Of a stretch of DNA of 64,000 bases, positions 36,804 to 46,513 are shown one piece after another. Below the pieces are notes generated by a model that searched no databases, had not been told where the DNA came from, and saw nothing but the letters and a program-made list of their open reading frames with translations. The position numbers and the translations under genes are program-made. The stretch is from Luteibacter aegosomaticola (GTDB lineage: Bacteria > Pseudomonadota > Gammaproteobacteria > Xanthomonadales > Rhodanobacteraceae): NCBI RefSeq assembly GCF_023078475.1, contig NZ_CP095741.1:4372501-4436500 (forward strand), read 5' to 3'. The first letter of the stretch is position 1, and every line of letters starts with the position of its first letter.

Positions 36804-36898
36804 GTAGGAGCCCACCCTGTGGGCGACATCTTTCGCGTCAAGGCCACAGGATCGGGTGGCCTGTCGCGAGAGGCGTCGCGCACAGGGTACGCTCCTAC
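36804..36898. repeat. Long REP element h (type 1 left, type 2 right, partly decayed)
   Basis: Left arm CGACATCTTTCGCG; the right arm has changes (GAGAGGCGTCGCGCACAGGG) but keeps GCTCCTAC. Between yceI and the zinc-finger gene, both leftward. Confidence 0.85.
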
Positions 36899-36922
36899 AA
36901 ATAAGCCGCGGTGCGGCTTATT
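36898..36922 (-). terminator. Hairpin at the yceI stop codon
   Basis: AATAAGCCGC, loop, GCGGCTTATT spans the yceI stop codon and gives a stem with AT-rich base on both strands, a probable weak terminator. Confidence 0.55.
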
Positions 36923-37502
36923 TTGCCGAGGCGTCGTGCGCTTCGGTGGTGATGTGGATCTTGATCTCGTCCGAGACGTTCGGGACGTAGGCGCCCACGC
37001 CGAAGTCGGAACGCTTGATCGTGGCGGTGGCGTCGAAGCCGACGGTCTGCACCTTCATCATCGGGTGCGGGCCGACCTTGTTCAGGGTGGCGTCGAGGGT
37101 GACCGGCTTGGTCACGCCGTGCACGGTCAGGTCACCGGTGACCTTCAGCTTGCCCTTGCCCGCGGCGGTGACCTTGGTGCTCTTGAAGGTCACGGTCGGG
37201 TACTTGGCGGCGTCGAGGAAGTCGGCCGACTTCAGGTGCTCGTCGAGCTTCGGCACGAAGGTGTCGAGGCCGGAGAGCGGCAGGGTCACTTCAACGGTCG
37301 ACTTGGTCGGGGCGGCTTCGTCGTAAACGAGCGTGCCATCGACCTGGCCGAGGTTGGCGGTGGGGTTCGAGAAGCCGAAGTGGTTCCAGCTGAACAGGAC
37401 CATGGTGTGGCCCGGGTCGAGCTTGTAGGTGACCGGGGCAGCGTTGGCGGCGCCAGCGGCGGCGAGCAGGCCCGCAAGGGCAACGTAACGGAGAGCGCGC
37501 AT
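36918..37502 (-). CDS. YceI family periplasmic protein
   Basis: A 194-residue exported lipocalin-like protein with signal peptide (cleavage after NAA, about residue 22). The mature part starts APVTYKLDPGHTMVLFSWNHFGFSNP, followed by FLDAAKYPTVTFKSTKV and GDLTVHGVTKPVTL. The family binds isoprenoid-type lipids in a hydrophobic barrel and often responds to pH or osmotic stress. Start ATG at 37502. The stop codon lies inside a hairpin. Confidence 0.93.
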   Translation of the reverse strand: MRALRYVALAGLLAAAGAANAAPVTYKLDPGHTMVLFSWNHFGFSNPTANLGQVDGTLVYDEAAPTKSTVEVTLPLSGLDTFVPKLDEHLKSADFLDAAKYPTVTFKSTKVTAAGKGKLKVTGDLTVHGVTKPVTLDATLNKVGPHPMMKVQTVGFDATATIKRSDFGVGAYVPNVSDEIKIHITTEAHDASAK

Positions 37503-37573
37503 CGGTAAAACTCCTGCAGTGGGGTGGGTACTGCCAGTGGACAGCGGGACCACGAGGTCACCGCGGGAAAAGG

Positions 37574-38167
37574 TCAGAGGATCTGGGCGACTTCGTCGAA
37601 ATCGAAACGCGGCAGGCGGCCGAACAGGTTGGTGTTGGCATCGCCGTAGCCGATGTTCACCAGGAAGTTCGACTTGATGTGCGTGCCGGCGAAGAACTCG
37701 GCATCCAGGCCAGCCTGGTCGTAGCCCGACATGGGACCGCAGTCGAGGCCGAGCGAGCGGGCCGCCATGATCAGGTAGGCACCCTGGAGCGAGCTGTTGC
37801 GGAAGCCGGTGGCCTCCACCAGCGCATCGTTGCCGACGAACCAGTCACGCGCCGGGGCGTGCGGGAACAGCTTCGGCAGGTGGTCGTAGAAGGCGAAGTC
37901 CGTGGCGACGATGGCCGTGACCGGGGCGCTCATGGTCTTGCCGGCATTGTTCTCGGAAAGGAACGGCTTCAGGCGGGCCTTGGCGTCCTGCGACTTGATG
38001 AACACCACGCGCATCGGCGAGGAGTTGGCCGACGTGGGGCCCATCTTCACCAGATCGTAGAGCTCCTTGAGCTGTGCATCGGTTACTTCCTTGTCCTGCC
38101 AGGCGTTGAAGGTGCGGGCGTGGCGGAACAACTGGTCAAGCGTTGCATCGGACAGCGGAGCGCTCAT
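37574..38167 (-). CDS. rutE: Malonic semialdehyde reductase-like nitroreductase
   Basis: A 197-residue FMN-dependent nitroreductase-fold protein. The start [19 protein letters not shown], the flavin-binding [17 protein letters not shown], and the [12 protein letters not shown] motif are characteristic of the RutE/HadB group that reduces malonic semialdehyde to 3-hydroxypropionate. No other rut genes are nearby, so general quinone or aldehyde reduction is possible. It lies 71 bases upstream of yceI on the same strand. Confidence 0.85.
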   Translation of the reverse strand: MSAPLSDATLDQLFRHARTFNAWQDKEVTDAQLKELYDLVKMGPTSANSSPMRVVFIKSQDAKARLKPFLSENNAGKTMSAPVTAIVATDFAFYDHLPKLFPHAPARDWFVGNDALVEATGFRNSSLQGAYLIMAARSLGLDCGPMSGYDQAGLDAEFFAGTHIKSNFLVNIGYGDANTNLFGRLPRFDFDEVAQIL

Positions 38168-38303
38168 GGGATTCCTTGTACAGTGAACGGGCGCCGGTCG
38201 TGCCGGCATTCCAACAGTGTAAGGGGCACAGCCTGCCTCGTGGACCGGTCTGGCAGGAACGAACTGTGTCGAAATCGACAACAATCCGGCGTGAGGGGAC
38301 CCC

Positions 38304-39284
38304 GTGAGTGCCACGGCCCTTCCTCCGGGTTCATGCTGGGTGATCACGGATGGCGCCGCCGGTAACCGCCGGCAGGCCCTCGCCCTGGCCGAAGCCTTGA
38401 CCCCGTCCATACGGGAATTCTCAGTCGAACTGCGTGCACCGTGGGCCTGGTTCGCCCCACGGCTCCTTCCCGGCGGCCGCCTGGCGTTGTCACGGCGCCA
38501 CGCCCGGCTCGAAGCCCCGTGGCCCGCGCTGGTGATCGGGTGCGGCCGTGCCGCGGCCTGGGCGACCCGCCAGGTACGTGACTGGTCCGGCGGCCGCACG
38601 CTCGCCGTGCAGATCCTCGACCCGCGCATCGCACCCGACCATTGGGATCTCGTGGTCGCGCCAAAGCACGACCAGTTGCATGGCGACAACGTGCTTACCC
38701 CGCTGGGCTCGCTCAATCCGATCGACGACACCTGGCTGGCCGACGCCCGTGATGCCTTCGCCCCCTTCGGCGACCTGCCCGGCCCCCGCGTCGGCCTGCT
38801 GCTGGGCGGTGCGCGGCATGGTGCGGCGTACGATGCGAGCGAACTGGCCGCCCTGCTCGAGGCCGTGAAGCGGCGGCAGGCGCGCGAAGGTGGCTCGGTG
38901 ATGGCCGTGGCATCGCGGCGTACCCCAACCGCCGTGCTGCCCATGGTGCGCGCGGCGCTCCACGATGTGCCCGGTTTCCTGTGGGCACCGGGTGATGAGG
39001 ATCCGAACCCCTACCCCGGCGTGCTCGGCTGGGCCGACCGGCTCGTGGTCACGCCGGATTCGGTGAACATGCTTTCCGAAGCCTGCGCCACGGGCCGGCC
39101 GGTACACACGCTGGTCGCCGCCCCGCTGCCGGCGAAGCTGGAACGCTTCCACGCCGAGCTCCGCTCCACCCGCCGCCTGCACGCGATCGACGCCGACACA
39201 CCACCGACCCAACCGGTGCTGCGCGAAACCGAACGCATCGCCACGCAAGTCCGCCAACACCTGGGCGCGGGCCCCACATCGTAG
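38304..39284 (+). CDS. ELM1-like (DUF1022) family protein
   Basis: A 326-residue protein of the family that includes plant mitochondrial fission protein ELM1. Seen: [22 protein letters not shown] at the N-terminus, [45 protein letters not shown] and [22 protein letters not shown]. The last motif and overall pattern are those of GT-B glycosyltransferases, so a sugar-transfer role is conceivable; bacterial function is unknown. Starts with GTG at 38304 after GAGGGG. Its stop codon is the TAG of a REP element. Confidence 0.82.
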   Translation: MSATALPPGSCWVITDGAAGNRRQALALAEALTPSIREFSVELRAPWAWFAPRLLPGGRLALSRRHARLEAPWPALVIGCGRAAAWATRQVRDWSGGRTLAVQILDPRIAPDHWDLVVAPKHDQLHGDNVLTPLGSLNPIDDTWLADARDAFAPFGDLPGPRVGLLLGGARHGAAYDASELAALLEAVKRRQAREGGSVMAVASRRTPTAVLPMVRAALHDVPGFLWAPGDEDPNPYPGVLGWADRLVVTPDSVNMLSEACATGRPVHTLVAAPLPAKLERFHAELRSTRRLHAIDADTPPTQPVLRETERIATQVRQHLGAGPTS

Positions 39285-39419
39285 GAGCCCACCCTGTGGG
39301 CGACATCTTTCGCCTCGACGCCACTGGCCCTGTGGCGCTATCGCGAACGGCGTCGCCCACAGGGTGGGCTCCTACCTACCGGTGTCGCGAAAGATGTCGC
39401 CCGCAGGGTGGGCTCCTAC
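39281..39419. repeat. Long REP element i (type 1, type 2, then type 1 arm)
   Basis: A complete pair at 39281-39375 (left type 1, right type 2) followed by a further arm of type 1 ending CTCCTAC at 39419. Its first bases (GTAGGAG) supply the TAG stop of the ELM1-like gene. It lies between convergent elm1-like and recG. Confidence 0.9.
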
Positions 39420-39428
39420 CGTGATCGG

Positions 39429-41549
39429 TCAGGCGTCGACGTAGCGGGCGGCGTCGCCGACCCAGCGGGCGATGAGCTGCTCGCAGCGTGCCGCATGGTC
39501 GCGCATCATCGCCTCGGCCACGCGCTGCACATCCGGCATGAGGTGCGCATCGCGCGTGAGGTCGGCGATGCGGAACTGCAACTGGCCGGTCTGCCGCGTG
39601 CCGAGCACTTCGCCCGGGCCGCGCAATTCCAGATCCTTCTCGGCAATGCGGAACCCATCGTTGGTTTCGCGCATCACCTGCAGGCGCTCCTTCGCCAGCC
39701 GCGATAGCGGCGTCTGGTACAGCAGCACGCAGGTCGACGCGATGGAGCCACGCCCCACGCGCCCACGCAACTGATGCAACTGGGCCAGGCCAAGCCGCTC
39801 GCTGTTCTCGATCACCATGAGGCTGGCGTTGGGCACATCCACGCCCACCTCGATCACGGTGGTCGCGACCAGCACGGCGATCTCGCCGGCCTTGAACGCA
39901 TCCATCACCGCCTGCTTTTCCTTGGGCTTCATGCGCCCGTGGATCAGGCCGACGTTGAGGTCCGGCAAGCCAGCAGCGAGCTCCGCATGGGCCACTTCAG
40001 CCGCCTGCGCGTTCATCTGCTCGTTCTCTTCGATCAGTGTGCACACCCAGTACACCTGACGCCCTTCCATGCAGGCCCCATGGATGCGCTCCATAACGTC
40101 GTAGCGACGCTCGTTGGAAAGCGCCACGGTCTGTACCGGCGTGCGGCCCGGCGGCAATTCATCGATGGACGAGACATCGAGGTCCGCGTAGGCGCTCATC
40201 GCGAGCGTGCGCGGGATCGGCGTGGCGGTGAGCACGAGCTGGTGCGGAATAAGCTCACCACTGGCGCCCTTGTCGCGCAGAGCCAGTCGCTGGTGCACGC
40301 CAAAGCGGTGCTGCTCGTCGACGATAACCAGGCCGAGGTTCTGGAACACGACGCCTTCCTGCATCAAGGCGTGCGTGCCGACCACCACGTGCGCCGTGCC
40401 TTCCGCCGCGTGCGCAAGCGCGCTCTTGCGCGCCCTGCCCTGCACCTTGCCCGCCAGCCATTCCACGTGGAGGCCCAGTGGCTCGAGCCAGGCGCGGAAG
40501 TTGCGCAGGTGCTGCTCCGCGAGCAGTTCCGTCGGCGCGACGAGCGCGACCTGGAAACCGGCTTCCACCGCGGTCAGCGCGGCCAGCGCCGCCACCACCG
40601 TCTTACCGCTGCCGACATCGCCCTGGACGAGGCGGAGCATGGGGTGTGCGCGGGTCAGATCGCGCCCGACTTCAGCCGCCACGCGCGCCTGTGCTTTCGT
40701 CAGCGCGAAGGGCAGCGCTTCAAGCATGCGCTCACGCAACGTACCGGCACTCTTCAGCGCAGGCGCCTTGCGCTTCTTCACCGCCGCACGCATGCGCCGC
40801 AGCGTGAGGTGCTGGGTCAGCAATTCTTCGAATGCCAGGCGCTTCTGCGCCGGGTGGCCACCCTCTTCGAGCTGGCGAAGATCGACATCCGGCGGTGGGC
40901 GGTGCACGTAGAGCAACGCATCGCGCAGCGATGTGAGCCCGAGCGGACGGCCAACCTCTTCCGGTATCAGTTCCAGCCGGTCATCGCCGGGCAGGTGGTG
41001 CAGCGCCTTCGCGATCACACTGGCGAGGCGGCGCGGGCCAAGGCCTTCGGTGGTCGGGTAAACCGGCGTCAGGCGCTCGTCGACCACCACCGCGTCGTCG
41101 CTCTCGAGGCGCTGGTATTGCGGGTGCACCATCTCCAGGCCTTGCGGCCCCTGGCGCACCTCGCCGAAGCAGAGCAGGCGCGTGCCTTTCTGCAGCTGAT
41201 CCACCTGCGATTTACGGAAGTGGAAGAAGCGCAGCAGCAATGCACGCCCGGATTCATCGCTGATGATGACCTTGAGCTGCGGGCGAAAACGAAACCCGCG
41301 CTCGACGAAATCCACGGTGCCTTCCACCTGCACGTGCGTACCGGGGCGCAACTCGCCGATGGGAACCACCGTGGTGCGGTCTTCGTAGCGTAGCGGCAGG
41401 TGGAACCAGAGGTCCTGCACCTGGCGCAGGCCGAGCTTCGCCAGCGTCTCGGCCAGCGCCGGCCCCACGCCGCCAAGCGTGGTCAGCGGCGCGCGACCGG
41501 GATCCGCCGCGGGTGGCGCGACGGATGGTGTGCGAGTGCTACGGGCCAC
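39429..41549 (-). CDS. recG: ATP-dependent DNA helicase RecG
   Basis: A 706-residue branch-migration helicase for stalled forks. The wedge (OB) domain covers about residues 60-160 (GTHVQVEGTVDFVERGFRF). Helicase motifs: LVQGDVGSGKTVVAALAAL (I), DEQHRFGVHQRLALR (II), TATPIPRTLA (III), VATTVIEVGVDVPNASLMVIE and QLHQLRGRVGRG (V, VI). Length slightly above E. coli RecG. Start GTG at 41549. ridA ends 22 bases upstream on the same strand. Confidence 0.96.
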   Translation of the reverse strand: MARSTRTPSVAPPAADPGRAPLTTLGGVGPALAETLAKLGLRQVQDLWFHLPLRYEDRTTVVPIGELRPGTHVQVEGTVDFVERGFRFRPQLKVIISDESGRALLLRFFHFRKSQVDQLQKGTRLLCFGEVRQGPQGLEMVHPQYQRLESDDAVVVDERLTPVYPTTEGLGPRRLASVIAKALHHLPGDDRLELIPEEVGRPLGLTSLRDALLYVHRPPPDVDLRQLEEGGHPAQKRLAFEELLTQHLTLRRMRAAVKKRKAPALKSAGTLRERMLEALPFALTKAQARVAAEVGRDLTRAHPMLRLVQGDVGSGKTVVAALAALTAVEAGFQVALVAPTELLAEQHLRNFRAWLEPLGLHVEWLAGKVQGRARKSALAHAAEGTAHVVVGTHALMQEGVVFQNLGLVIVDEQHRFGVHQRLALRDKGASGELIPHQLVLTATPIPRTLAMSAYADLDVSSIDELPPGRTPVQTVALSNERRYDVMERIHGACMEGRQVYWVCTLIEENEQMNAQAAEVAHAELAAGLPDLNVGLIHGRMKPKEKQAVMDAFKAGEIAVLVATTVIEVGVDVPNASLMVIENSERLGLAQLHQLRGRVGRGSIASTCVLLYQTPLSRLAKERLQVMRETNDGFRIAEKDLELRGPGEVLGTRQTGQLQFRIADLTRDAHLMPDVQRVAEAMMRDHAARCEQLIARWVGDAARYVDA

Positions 41550-41571
41550 GGGAATGGCGGCGGCCTTGCGG

Positions 41572-41955
41572 TTACGGCAGGACGAGGATCGCGTCCACTT
41601 CCACCTGGGCGGCCTTCGGCAAGCCCGAGACCTCGATGGTGGAACGCGCCGGGTACGGCTGCTGGAAGTACTCGGCCATCACCGCGTTCACGGCGGCAAA
41701 GTTACCAAGATCGGTCACGTAGATGCCGACGCGGACGATATCCGACAGCTTGCCGCCCGCGGCTTCGGCCACGGCCGTGAGGTTATCGAACACGCGGCGC
41801 GTCTGCGCGGTGATATCGCCTTCCACGAGGTTGCCGGTGGCCGGGTCGAGCGGAATCTGGCCCGAGAAATACACGGTGTTGCCAGCACGGACGCCCTGCG
41901 AATACGGGCCGATGGCCGCCGGCGCCTTGTCGGTAGCAATAATGCTGCGGGTCAT
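41572..41955 (-). CDS. ridA: RidA family enamine/imine deaminase
   Basis: A 127-residue YjgF/UK114 protein. It hydrolyses reactive enamines such as 2-aminoacrylate formed by PLP enzymes. Signature: [27 protein letters not shown] at the start and the C-terminal [22 protein letters not shown], whose Arg binds the substrate carboxylate. Forms trimers. It lies between spoT and recG, separated from spoT by REP element j. Confidence 0.94.
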   Translation of the reverse strand: MTRSIIATDKAPAAIGPYSQGVRAGNTVYFSGQIPLDPATGNLVEGDITAQTRRVFDNLTAVAEAAGGKLSDIVRVGIYVTDLGNFAAVNAVMAEYFQQPYPARSTIEVSGLPKAAQVEVDAILVLP

Positions 41956-41988
41956 GCGCGATCCTCTCTATGTAATCCAGAGAGTCTA

Positions 41989-42202
41989 GTAGGAGCCCAC
42001 CCTGTGGGCGACATCTTTCGCGATACCGGTAGGAGCCCACCCTGTGGGCGACGCCGTTCGCGATAGCGCCACAGGGCCTGTAGCGTCGAGGCGAAAGATG
42101 TCGCCCACAGGGTGGGCTCCTACAAGACGATCGATCAAGAGCCAGACGCTGCAAGATCCGAGGTCTGTCGCGAACGGCGTCGCCCACAGGGTGGGCTCCT
42201 AC
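41989..42202. repeat. REP cluster j
   Basis: A type 1 left arm alone (41989-42022), a complete pair in the reverse orientation (42029-42123, type 2 left, type 1 right), 45 bases of other sequence, and a type 2 right arm alone (42169-42202). The two lone arms could themselves be a broken type 1/type 2 pair into which the complete pair was inserted. Between spoT and ridA. Confidence 0.88.
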
Positions 42203-42230
42203 GAGGAGCGGGGGGATGTCGGCGCGTGGG

Positions 42231-44411
42231 TCAGAGGGGGTGGCGGTAGACGCCGCTGACGACGCCGGTGCGGCGGACGCGGCGCATCACGTCGGCCAGG
42301 TGCTTGCGGCCCTTTACCTCGATGGCGAAGAGCAGCGTGGCTGCCGTGCTGTCGCGCTCGATGTATTCGACGTTCTCGATGTTCGAGCCCGCATCGGCGA
42401 TCGCCGCGGCGACCGTCGCAAGGACGCCCGGGCGGTTGAGCACTTCGATACGCAGCTCGGCACGGTAGTCGCCGCTGACATCGCGATCCCACTCGATGGC
42501 GACGATGCGTTCCGGCGTCTTGCGGAACTCCGCCACGTTCGGGCATTCCACCCGATGCACGACGATGCCCTTGCCCGACGACAGGAAACCGATGATCTCG
42601 TCGCCAGGCAGCGGGTGGCAGCAGTTACCGAAGCTGAGCACGCCACGCTCGGCGCCGCTGATGCGGATCTTCTCGACCGAATGCTCGACCGTGGCCTCTG
42701 GCTGCGACTCGCGCGGGCCCATGACGCCGACGAGCTGGTTGGCGACCTGGTCCGCGAAACGATTGCCCAGCGCAATCTCGGACAGCAGTTCTTCGAGACG
42801 CTTGAACTTGGCTTCGTCGAGGAAGCGATCGAGCACGGCCGGCGGGATGGCATCGAGACTGAGGCCACGGGCATCGAGCGCGCGATCGAGCATGCGGTGG
42901 CCGAAATCGACCGCATCCTCGTGCTGCAGGTGCTTCAGGTACTGGCGGATCGCCGTACGCGCCTTGCCCGTGACCACCGCTTCCAGCCACGCCGGGTTCG
43001 GCACGGCGGAAGGCGCGGTGATCACCTCGACCACCTGGCCGGAGACCAGGCGGGTACGCAACGGCACGAGCTTCTTGTCGACGCGCGCGGCCACGGCATG
43101 GTCGCCCACGTCGGTATGCACGGCGTACGCGAAATCCAGCGCGGTGGCGTTGCGCGGCAACGAGAAAATATCCCCGCGCGGCGTGAACAGATAGACCTCG
43201 TCCGGGAACAGGTCGATCTTGACGTTTTCCAGGAACTCGGCGGCCGACGGCGTGCTGGCCTGGCTATCGGCCAGCGCCGAAATCCACTCGCGCGCACGGA
43301 GCTGCGCGTTGTTCGCCGGACCCGAATCGGTCTTGTACGCCCAGTGCGCAGCGACACCGCGCTCGGCCACCGATTCCATCTCCGAGGTACGGATCTGGAT
43401 CTCGATGGGGGCGCCGAACGGCCCGAGCAGCACGGTATGCAACGACTGGTAGCCATTGCCCTTGGGAATGGCGATGAAATCCTTGAAGCGCGCGTCCACC
43501 GGCTTGTACAGGCCGTGCACGGCGCCCAGCGCCATGTAGCAATGCATGGCCGTATCGGTGACGACGCGGAAGCCGTAGACATCCATGAGCTGCGCGAACG
43601 ACTTATGTTCGTTGCGCATCTTCGAATAGATGCTCCACGGGCTCTTGATCCGGCTCACCGCACGGCCGGGGATCTTATCCGCGGCAAGACGGCCCTCGAG
43701 CGCCATCTCGATCTTGGCCATGGCTTCGCGGCGGTTGCCCAGCGCGGCGCGGATGCGCTCGCCGATGATCCGGTGGCGGTCGGGATACAGGGCCTTGAAG
43801 CCGAGATCCTGCAGCTCCGCCTTGAACTTGTTCATGCCCAGGCGCTGCGCGATCGGCGCGTAGATCTCCAGCGTTTCGCGCGCGATGCGGCGGCGGGAAG
43901 AACCATCCTTCGCCCCGAGCGTGCGCATGTTGTGCAGGCGGTCGGAAAGCTTGATGAGGATGACACGCAGGTCGCGCGCCATGGCCAGCAGCATTTTGCG
44001 GAAGCTTTCGGCATCCGCTTCCGCACGGCTGGAGAAACGCATCTTGTCGAGCTTGGTGACGCCATCGACCAGCTCGGCCACGGTTTCACCGAACGCGCCG
44101 GCGAGCTCCTCGCGGCTGAGCTGGGTGTCCTCGAGCGTATCGTGGAGGATCGCGGCGATGATGGTCTCGGCATCCAGGCCAAGCTCGGCAAGCACCTGCG
44201 CGACCGCGACCGGGTGCGTGATGTACGGCTCGCCGGATTTACGCGTCTGGCCTTCGTGCGCGAGCGCACCCACCAGGAAGGCACGGCGGATACGCAGCAC
44301 CTGTTCTTTCGGCAGGTACGCACCCACGCGCTCTTCCAGCGCCTGCACATAGGCGGGCACCGGAGTGTCGTCGGAGACGTCGGTCAGTTTTTTCGCAGGG
44401 ATGACTTCCAT
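42231..44411 (-). CDS. spoT: Bifunctional (p)ppGpp synthetase/hydrolase
   Basis: A 726-residue stringent-response enzyme. Hydrolase domain (about 25-200) with THPVAVAQVLAELGLD and the metal-binding HDTLEDTQLS; synthetase domain (about 240-370) with RIKSPWSIYSKM, MDVYGFRVVTD, ARFKDFIAIPKGNGYQSLHT and EIQIRTSEMESVAERGVAAHW; then TGS (about 400-460) and a C-terminal ACT domain. Both catalytic motifs look intact. It follows rpoZ after 118 bases, the order known from E. coli. Confidence 0.96.
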   Translation of the reverse strand: MEVIPAKKLTDVSDDTPVPAYVQALEERVGAYLPKEQVLRIRRAFLVGALAHEGQTRKSGEPYITHPVAVAQVLAELGLDAETIIAAILHDTLEDTQLSREELAGAFGETVAELVDGVTKLDKMRFSSRAEADAESFRKMLLAMARDLRVILIKLSDRLHNMRTLGAKDGSSRRRIARETLEIYAPIAQRLGMNKFKAELQDLGFKALYPDRHRIIGERIRAALGNRREAMAKIEMALEGRLAADKIPGRAVSRIKSPWSIYSKMRNEHKSFAQLMDVYGFRVVTDTAMHCYMALGAVHGLYKPVDARFKDFIAIPKGNGYQSLHTVLLGPFGAPIEIQIRTSEMESVAERGVAAHWAYKTDSGPANNAQLRAREWISALADSQASTPSAAEFLENVKIDLFPDEVYLFTPRGDIFSLPRNATALDFAYAVHTDVGDHAVAARVDKKLVPLRTRLVSGQVVEVITAPSAVPNPAWLEAVVTGKARTAIRQYLKHLQHEDAVDFGHRMLDRALDARGLSLDAIPPAVLDRFLDEAKFKRLEELLSEIALGNRFADQVANQLVGVMGPRESQPEATVEHSVEKIRISGAERGVLSFGNCCHPLPGDEIIGFLSSGKGIVVHRVECPNVAEFRKTPERIVAIEWDRDVSGDYRAELRIEVLNRPGVLATVAAAIADAGSNIENVEYIERDSTAATLLFAIEVKGRKHLADVMRRVRRTGVVSGVYRHPL

Positions 44412-44529
44412 GGGATGCCTCGCGCCTGGAATCAGGCGGCCTGGCCTCCCACGCGCGGCCTCAGGAGCCGCGCTTCAACAACGTGCGCAGTGAGCAGATG
44501 AACGCAGGGTCGACAGGGACCCGACGTCA

Positions 44530-44820
44530 TCAGTCATCTCCGCCCTTCGAGAGGTCGTCGTCCACTTCCGTGGCGGCCCACTCGAGGGCTTCACGCTCGG
44601 CGCGCTCGCGGGCGGCCTTGTCGATCTCTTCGATCATCTGCTCGTTGACGCGACGATCGGCGATCTCGCGCAGCGCGACCACGGTCGGCTTGTCGCTGCC
44701 CGGATCGAGGGTCGGTTCAGCGCCCTTGGACAGCTGGCGAGCACGCTTGGTCGCCATGAGCACGAGCTCAAAGCGGTTGTCGACTACCTCGAGGCAGTCT
44801 TCGACAGTAATACGGGCCAT
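44530..44820 (-). CDS. rpoZ: RNA polymerase omega subunit
   Basis: A 96-residue subunit that helps assemble and stabilise RNA polymerase and binds ppGpp with beta-prime in E. coli. Recognised by [23 protein letters not shown] and ATKRARQL, with an acidic tail. Start ATG at 44820 after AAGGA. Upstream in E. coli stands gmk; here gmk is at 50-51 kb with the mla genes, and rpoZ is divergent from mlaA. Confidence 0.95.
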   Translation of the reverse strand: MARITVEDCLEVVDNRFELVLMATKRARQLSKGAEPTLDPGSDKPTVVALREIADRRVNEQMIEEIDKAARERAEREALEWAATEVDDDLSKGGDD

Positions 44821-44997
44821 TTCAAATCCTTGACAACAAAGACACTTATGACCGTGCAGTTTAGCGGCCCGGCCCATTGGCTGTCCATTGGGGTGGGGGG
44901 TATCATGACGGGTTAGGGCCAGGCAGGACGGGCGTTAGTGCAAATAATAAAACCAAGCGGTACACTAAAGTATCGCCCCACCCCCAGAGTCACCCCG

Positions 44998-45828
44998 ATG
45001 GACCCCAAGATCAACTTCAAACGGCTGGTTCGCCATGCCCTCGGCCTGGCGGCCGTGGCCCTGCTGGCCGCCTGCCATGTGGCGCCGCCCCGTACGGACG
45101 ACCCGAACGAGCACATGAACCGCAAGGTTTATGCGTTCAACGACAAGCTGGACAAGGCGATCATCCGCCCGGTGGCCGTGGGCTACCGCAATGTCACCAC
45201 CCCGGGCGTGCGCACGGCGGTGAGCGATTTCTATACCAATATCCGCCTGCCGATCACCATTGGTAACCAGCTGCTCCAGGGCCGTCCGGGCCAGGCGGCG
45301 GTGACCACGGGCCGCTTTATCGTGAACCTGGGCATCGGTTTCCTGGGCTTCAAGGATCCGGCGAGCATGCTGGGCATGCCGCTGTACGACAGCGACTTTG
45401 GCGTGACCCTGGCTCGTTGGGGCGTGCCTGAGGGCGAGTACCTGGTCCTGCCCTTCGTGGGCCCGACCACGGTCCGCGATGTCTGGAAGCTGCCGGTGGA
45501 TAGCTATTTCTTCGATCCGCTGAGCTATCTGTCGCGTAACCACGATTTCCACCATGGTGAGTACTACGTGCCGTCGGCGCTGTACCTGGTGACGTTGCGT
45601 GCGCGTGCGATCGATGCGGAGAGCTTCCTGGCGTCGGCTTACGATCCGTATGTGTTCATGCGTGATGCGTATCGCCAGCAGCGTCTCTATCAGATCTACG
45701 ACGGTAATCCGCCGGAGGATGTGATCGAGAAGATGCAGGGCGTGGGCGATAGCAAGGATTTCGACCCGGATGAGCTCCTGAAGGAGCAGCATTCCTGGGA
45801 GAAGCAGAACGGGCAGAACCCGGACTGA
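44998..45828 (+). CDS. mlaA: MlaA outer-membrane lipoprotein
   Basis: A 276-residue lipoprotein (VacJ) that removes misplaced phospholipids from the outer leaflet of the outer membrane and hands them to MlaC. Signal peptide with lipobox LLAAC (Cys near residue 26), then DPNEHMNRKVYAFNDKLDKAI, FYTNIRLPITIGNQLLQG, and DSDFGVTLARWGVPEGEYLVLPFVGPTT. Start ATG at 44998. It lies apart from the rest of the pathway (mlaFEDCB), facing it across a 1.1 kb region filled with repeats. Confidence 0.94.
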   Translation: MDPKINFKRLVRHALGLAAVALLAACHVAPPRTDDPNEHMNRKVYAFNDKLDKAIIRPVAVGYRNVTTPGVRTAVSDFYTNIRLPITIGNQLLQGRPGQAAVTTGRFIVNLGIGFLGFKDPASMLGMPLYDSDFGVTLARWGVPEGEYLVLPFVGPTTVRDVWKLPVDSYFFDPLSYLSRNHDFHHGEYYVPSALYLVTLRARAIDAESFLASAYDPYVFMRDAYRQQRLYQIYDGNPPEDVIEKMQGVGDSKDFDPDELLKEQHSWEKQNGQNPD

Positions 45829-45836
45829 CCCCCTCG

Positions 45837-45870
45837 AAAAGCCCGGCTCCGGCCGGGCTTTTTTGTTTTT
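45837..45870 (+). terminator. Intrinsic terminator after mlaA
   Basis: AAAAGCCCGGC, loop, GCCGGGCTTTTTTGTTTTT, nine bases past the mlaA stop. Confidence 0.9.
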
Positions 45871-45874
45871 GGCG

Positions 45875-46213
45875 GCTCGATAGGGCTCGCCTTCGGCTTC
45901 GCGGAGCTCGGCTTCGCCATCGCCTTAGCGCTCGGACGTTTCCGGAAAGAGCCCTTGGCGCCCACCCTCGCTGCTCAGACAAGTCTCCAACGTTCGAAGG
46001 GGATGCCCCTCCGGGGCCATGTATTTGATTGGCCTACGGCCGCGAACCGGCGCGCGGACGGGGGTTTGAAACTCGCCTTCCCTGGCTCGGTTTCAAACGA
46101 CCGGCCATCCATGGCCGGCCCCGCCTGCGGCGGCTGTTCCCGTCCGCCCACCTCGTCTCCGACAACTCGCCTCGAGGGTGGGCGCCAAGGACTCTCGGAC
46201 ACACTGAGGTTGC
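45875..46213 (+). repeat. Large intergenic element, copy 1
   Basis: About 340 bases that recur in inverted orientation at 46514-46860. Its inner part, 45957-46186 (230 bp), is bounded by perfect 14-bp inverted repeats GGCGCCCACCCTCG / CGAGGGTGGGCGCC and holds further nested pairs: GCGGACGGG / CCCGTCCGC and GTTTGAAAC / GTTTCAAAC. No coding frame. Directly follows the mlaA terminator. Confidence 0.8.
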
Positions 46214-46291
46214 TCGGTGCGAAAGCCACCGCCGCCAGCACGCCTGACCTGGCGGCGTCCCGCACCTGACAAACAGCCGAAACACCCGCCC

Positions 46292-46427
46292 GTAGGAGCC
46301 CACCCTGTGGGCGACATCTTTCGCCTCAGTGCTCAGGCCCTGTCGCACGGCATGATCGATCAGGGGCCAAACGCCGCAAGATCCGGAGTTTGCCGCGAAC
46401 GGCGTCGCCCACAGGGTGGGCTCCTAC
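46292..46427. repeat. Long REP element k (type 1 left, type 2 right, stretched middle)
   Basis: Left arm CGACATCTTTCGC and right arm complement of CGACGCCGTTCGC with a longer, degenerate centre than the others (136 bases in total). It lies between the two inverted large elements. Confidence 0.85.
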
Positions 46428-46513
46428 AGGAACGTCGCGGGCACGTCGGTGCGTTTGAACCTCGGGCGATAAGGCCGGCCGCGACGGCCCCGTTGCCGGC
46501 TCTCCTCTCACGA

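Noticed and set aside
39281..39419. REP clusters as a CRISPR array
   Set aside because: Repeats are palindromic pairs in alternating orientation with no regular unique spacers, and no cas genes are present.
45957..46186. Large element as a gene for a short secreted protein
   Set aside because: All frames are dominated by the hairpin arms, no ribosome site precedes a good start, and the second copy does not preserve a common reading frame.
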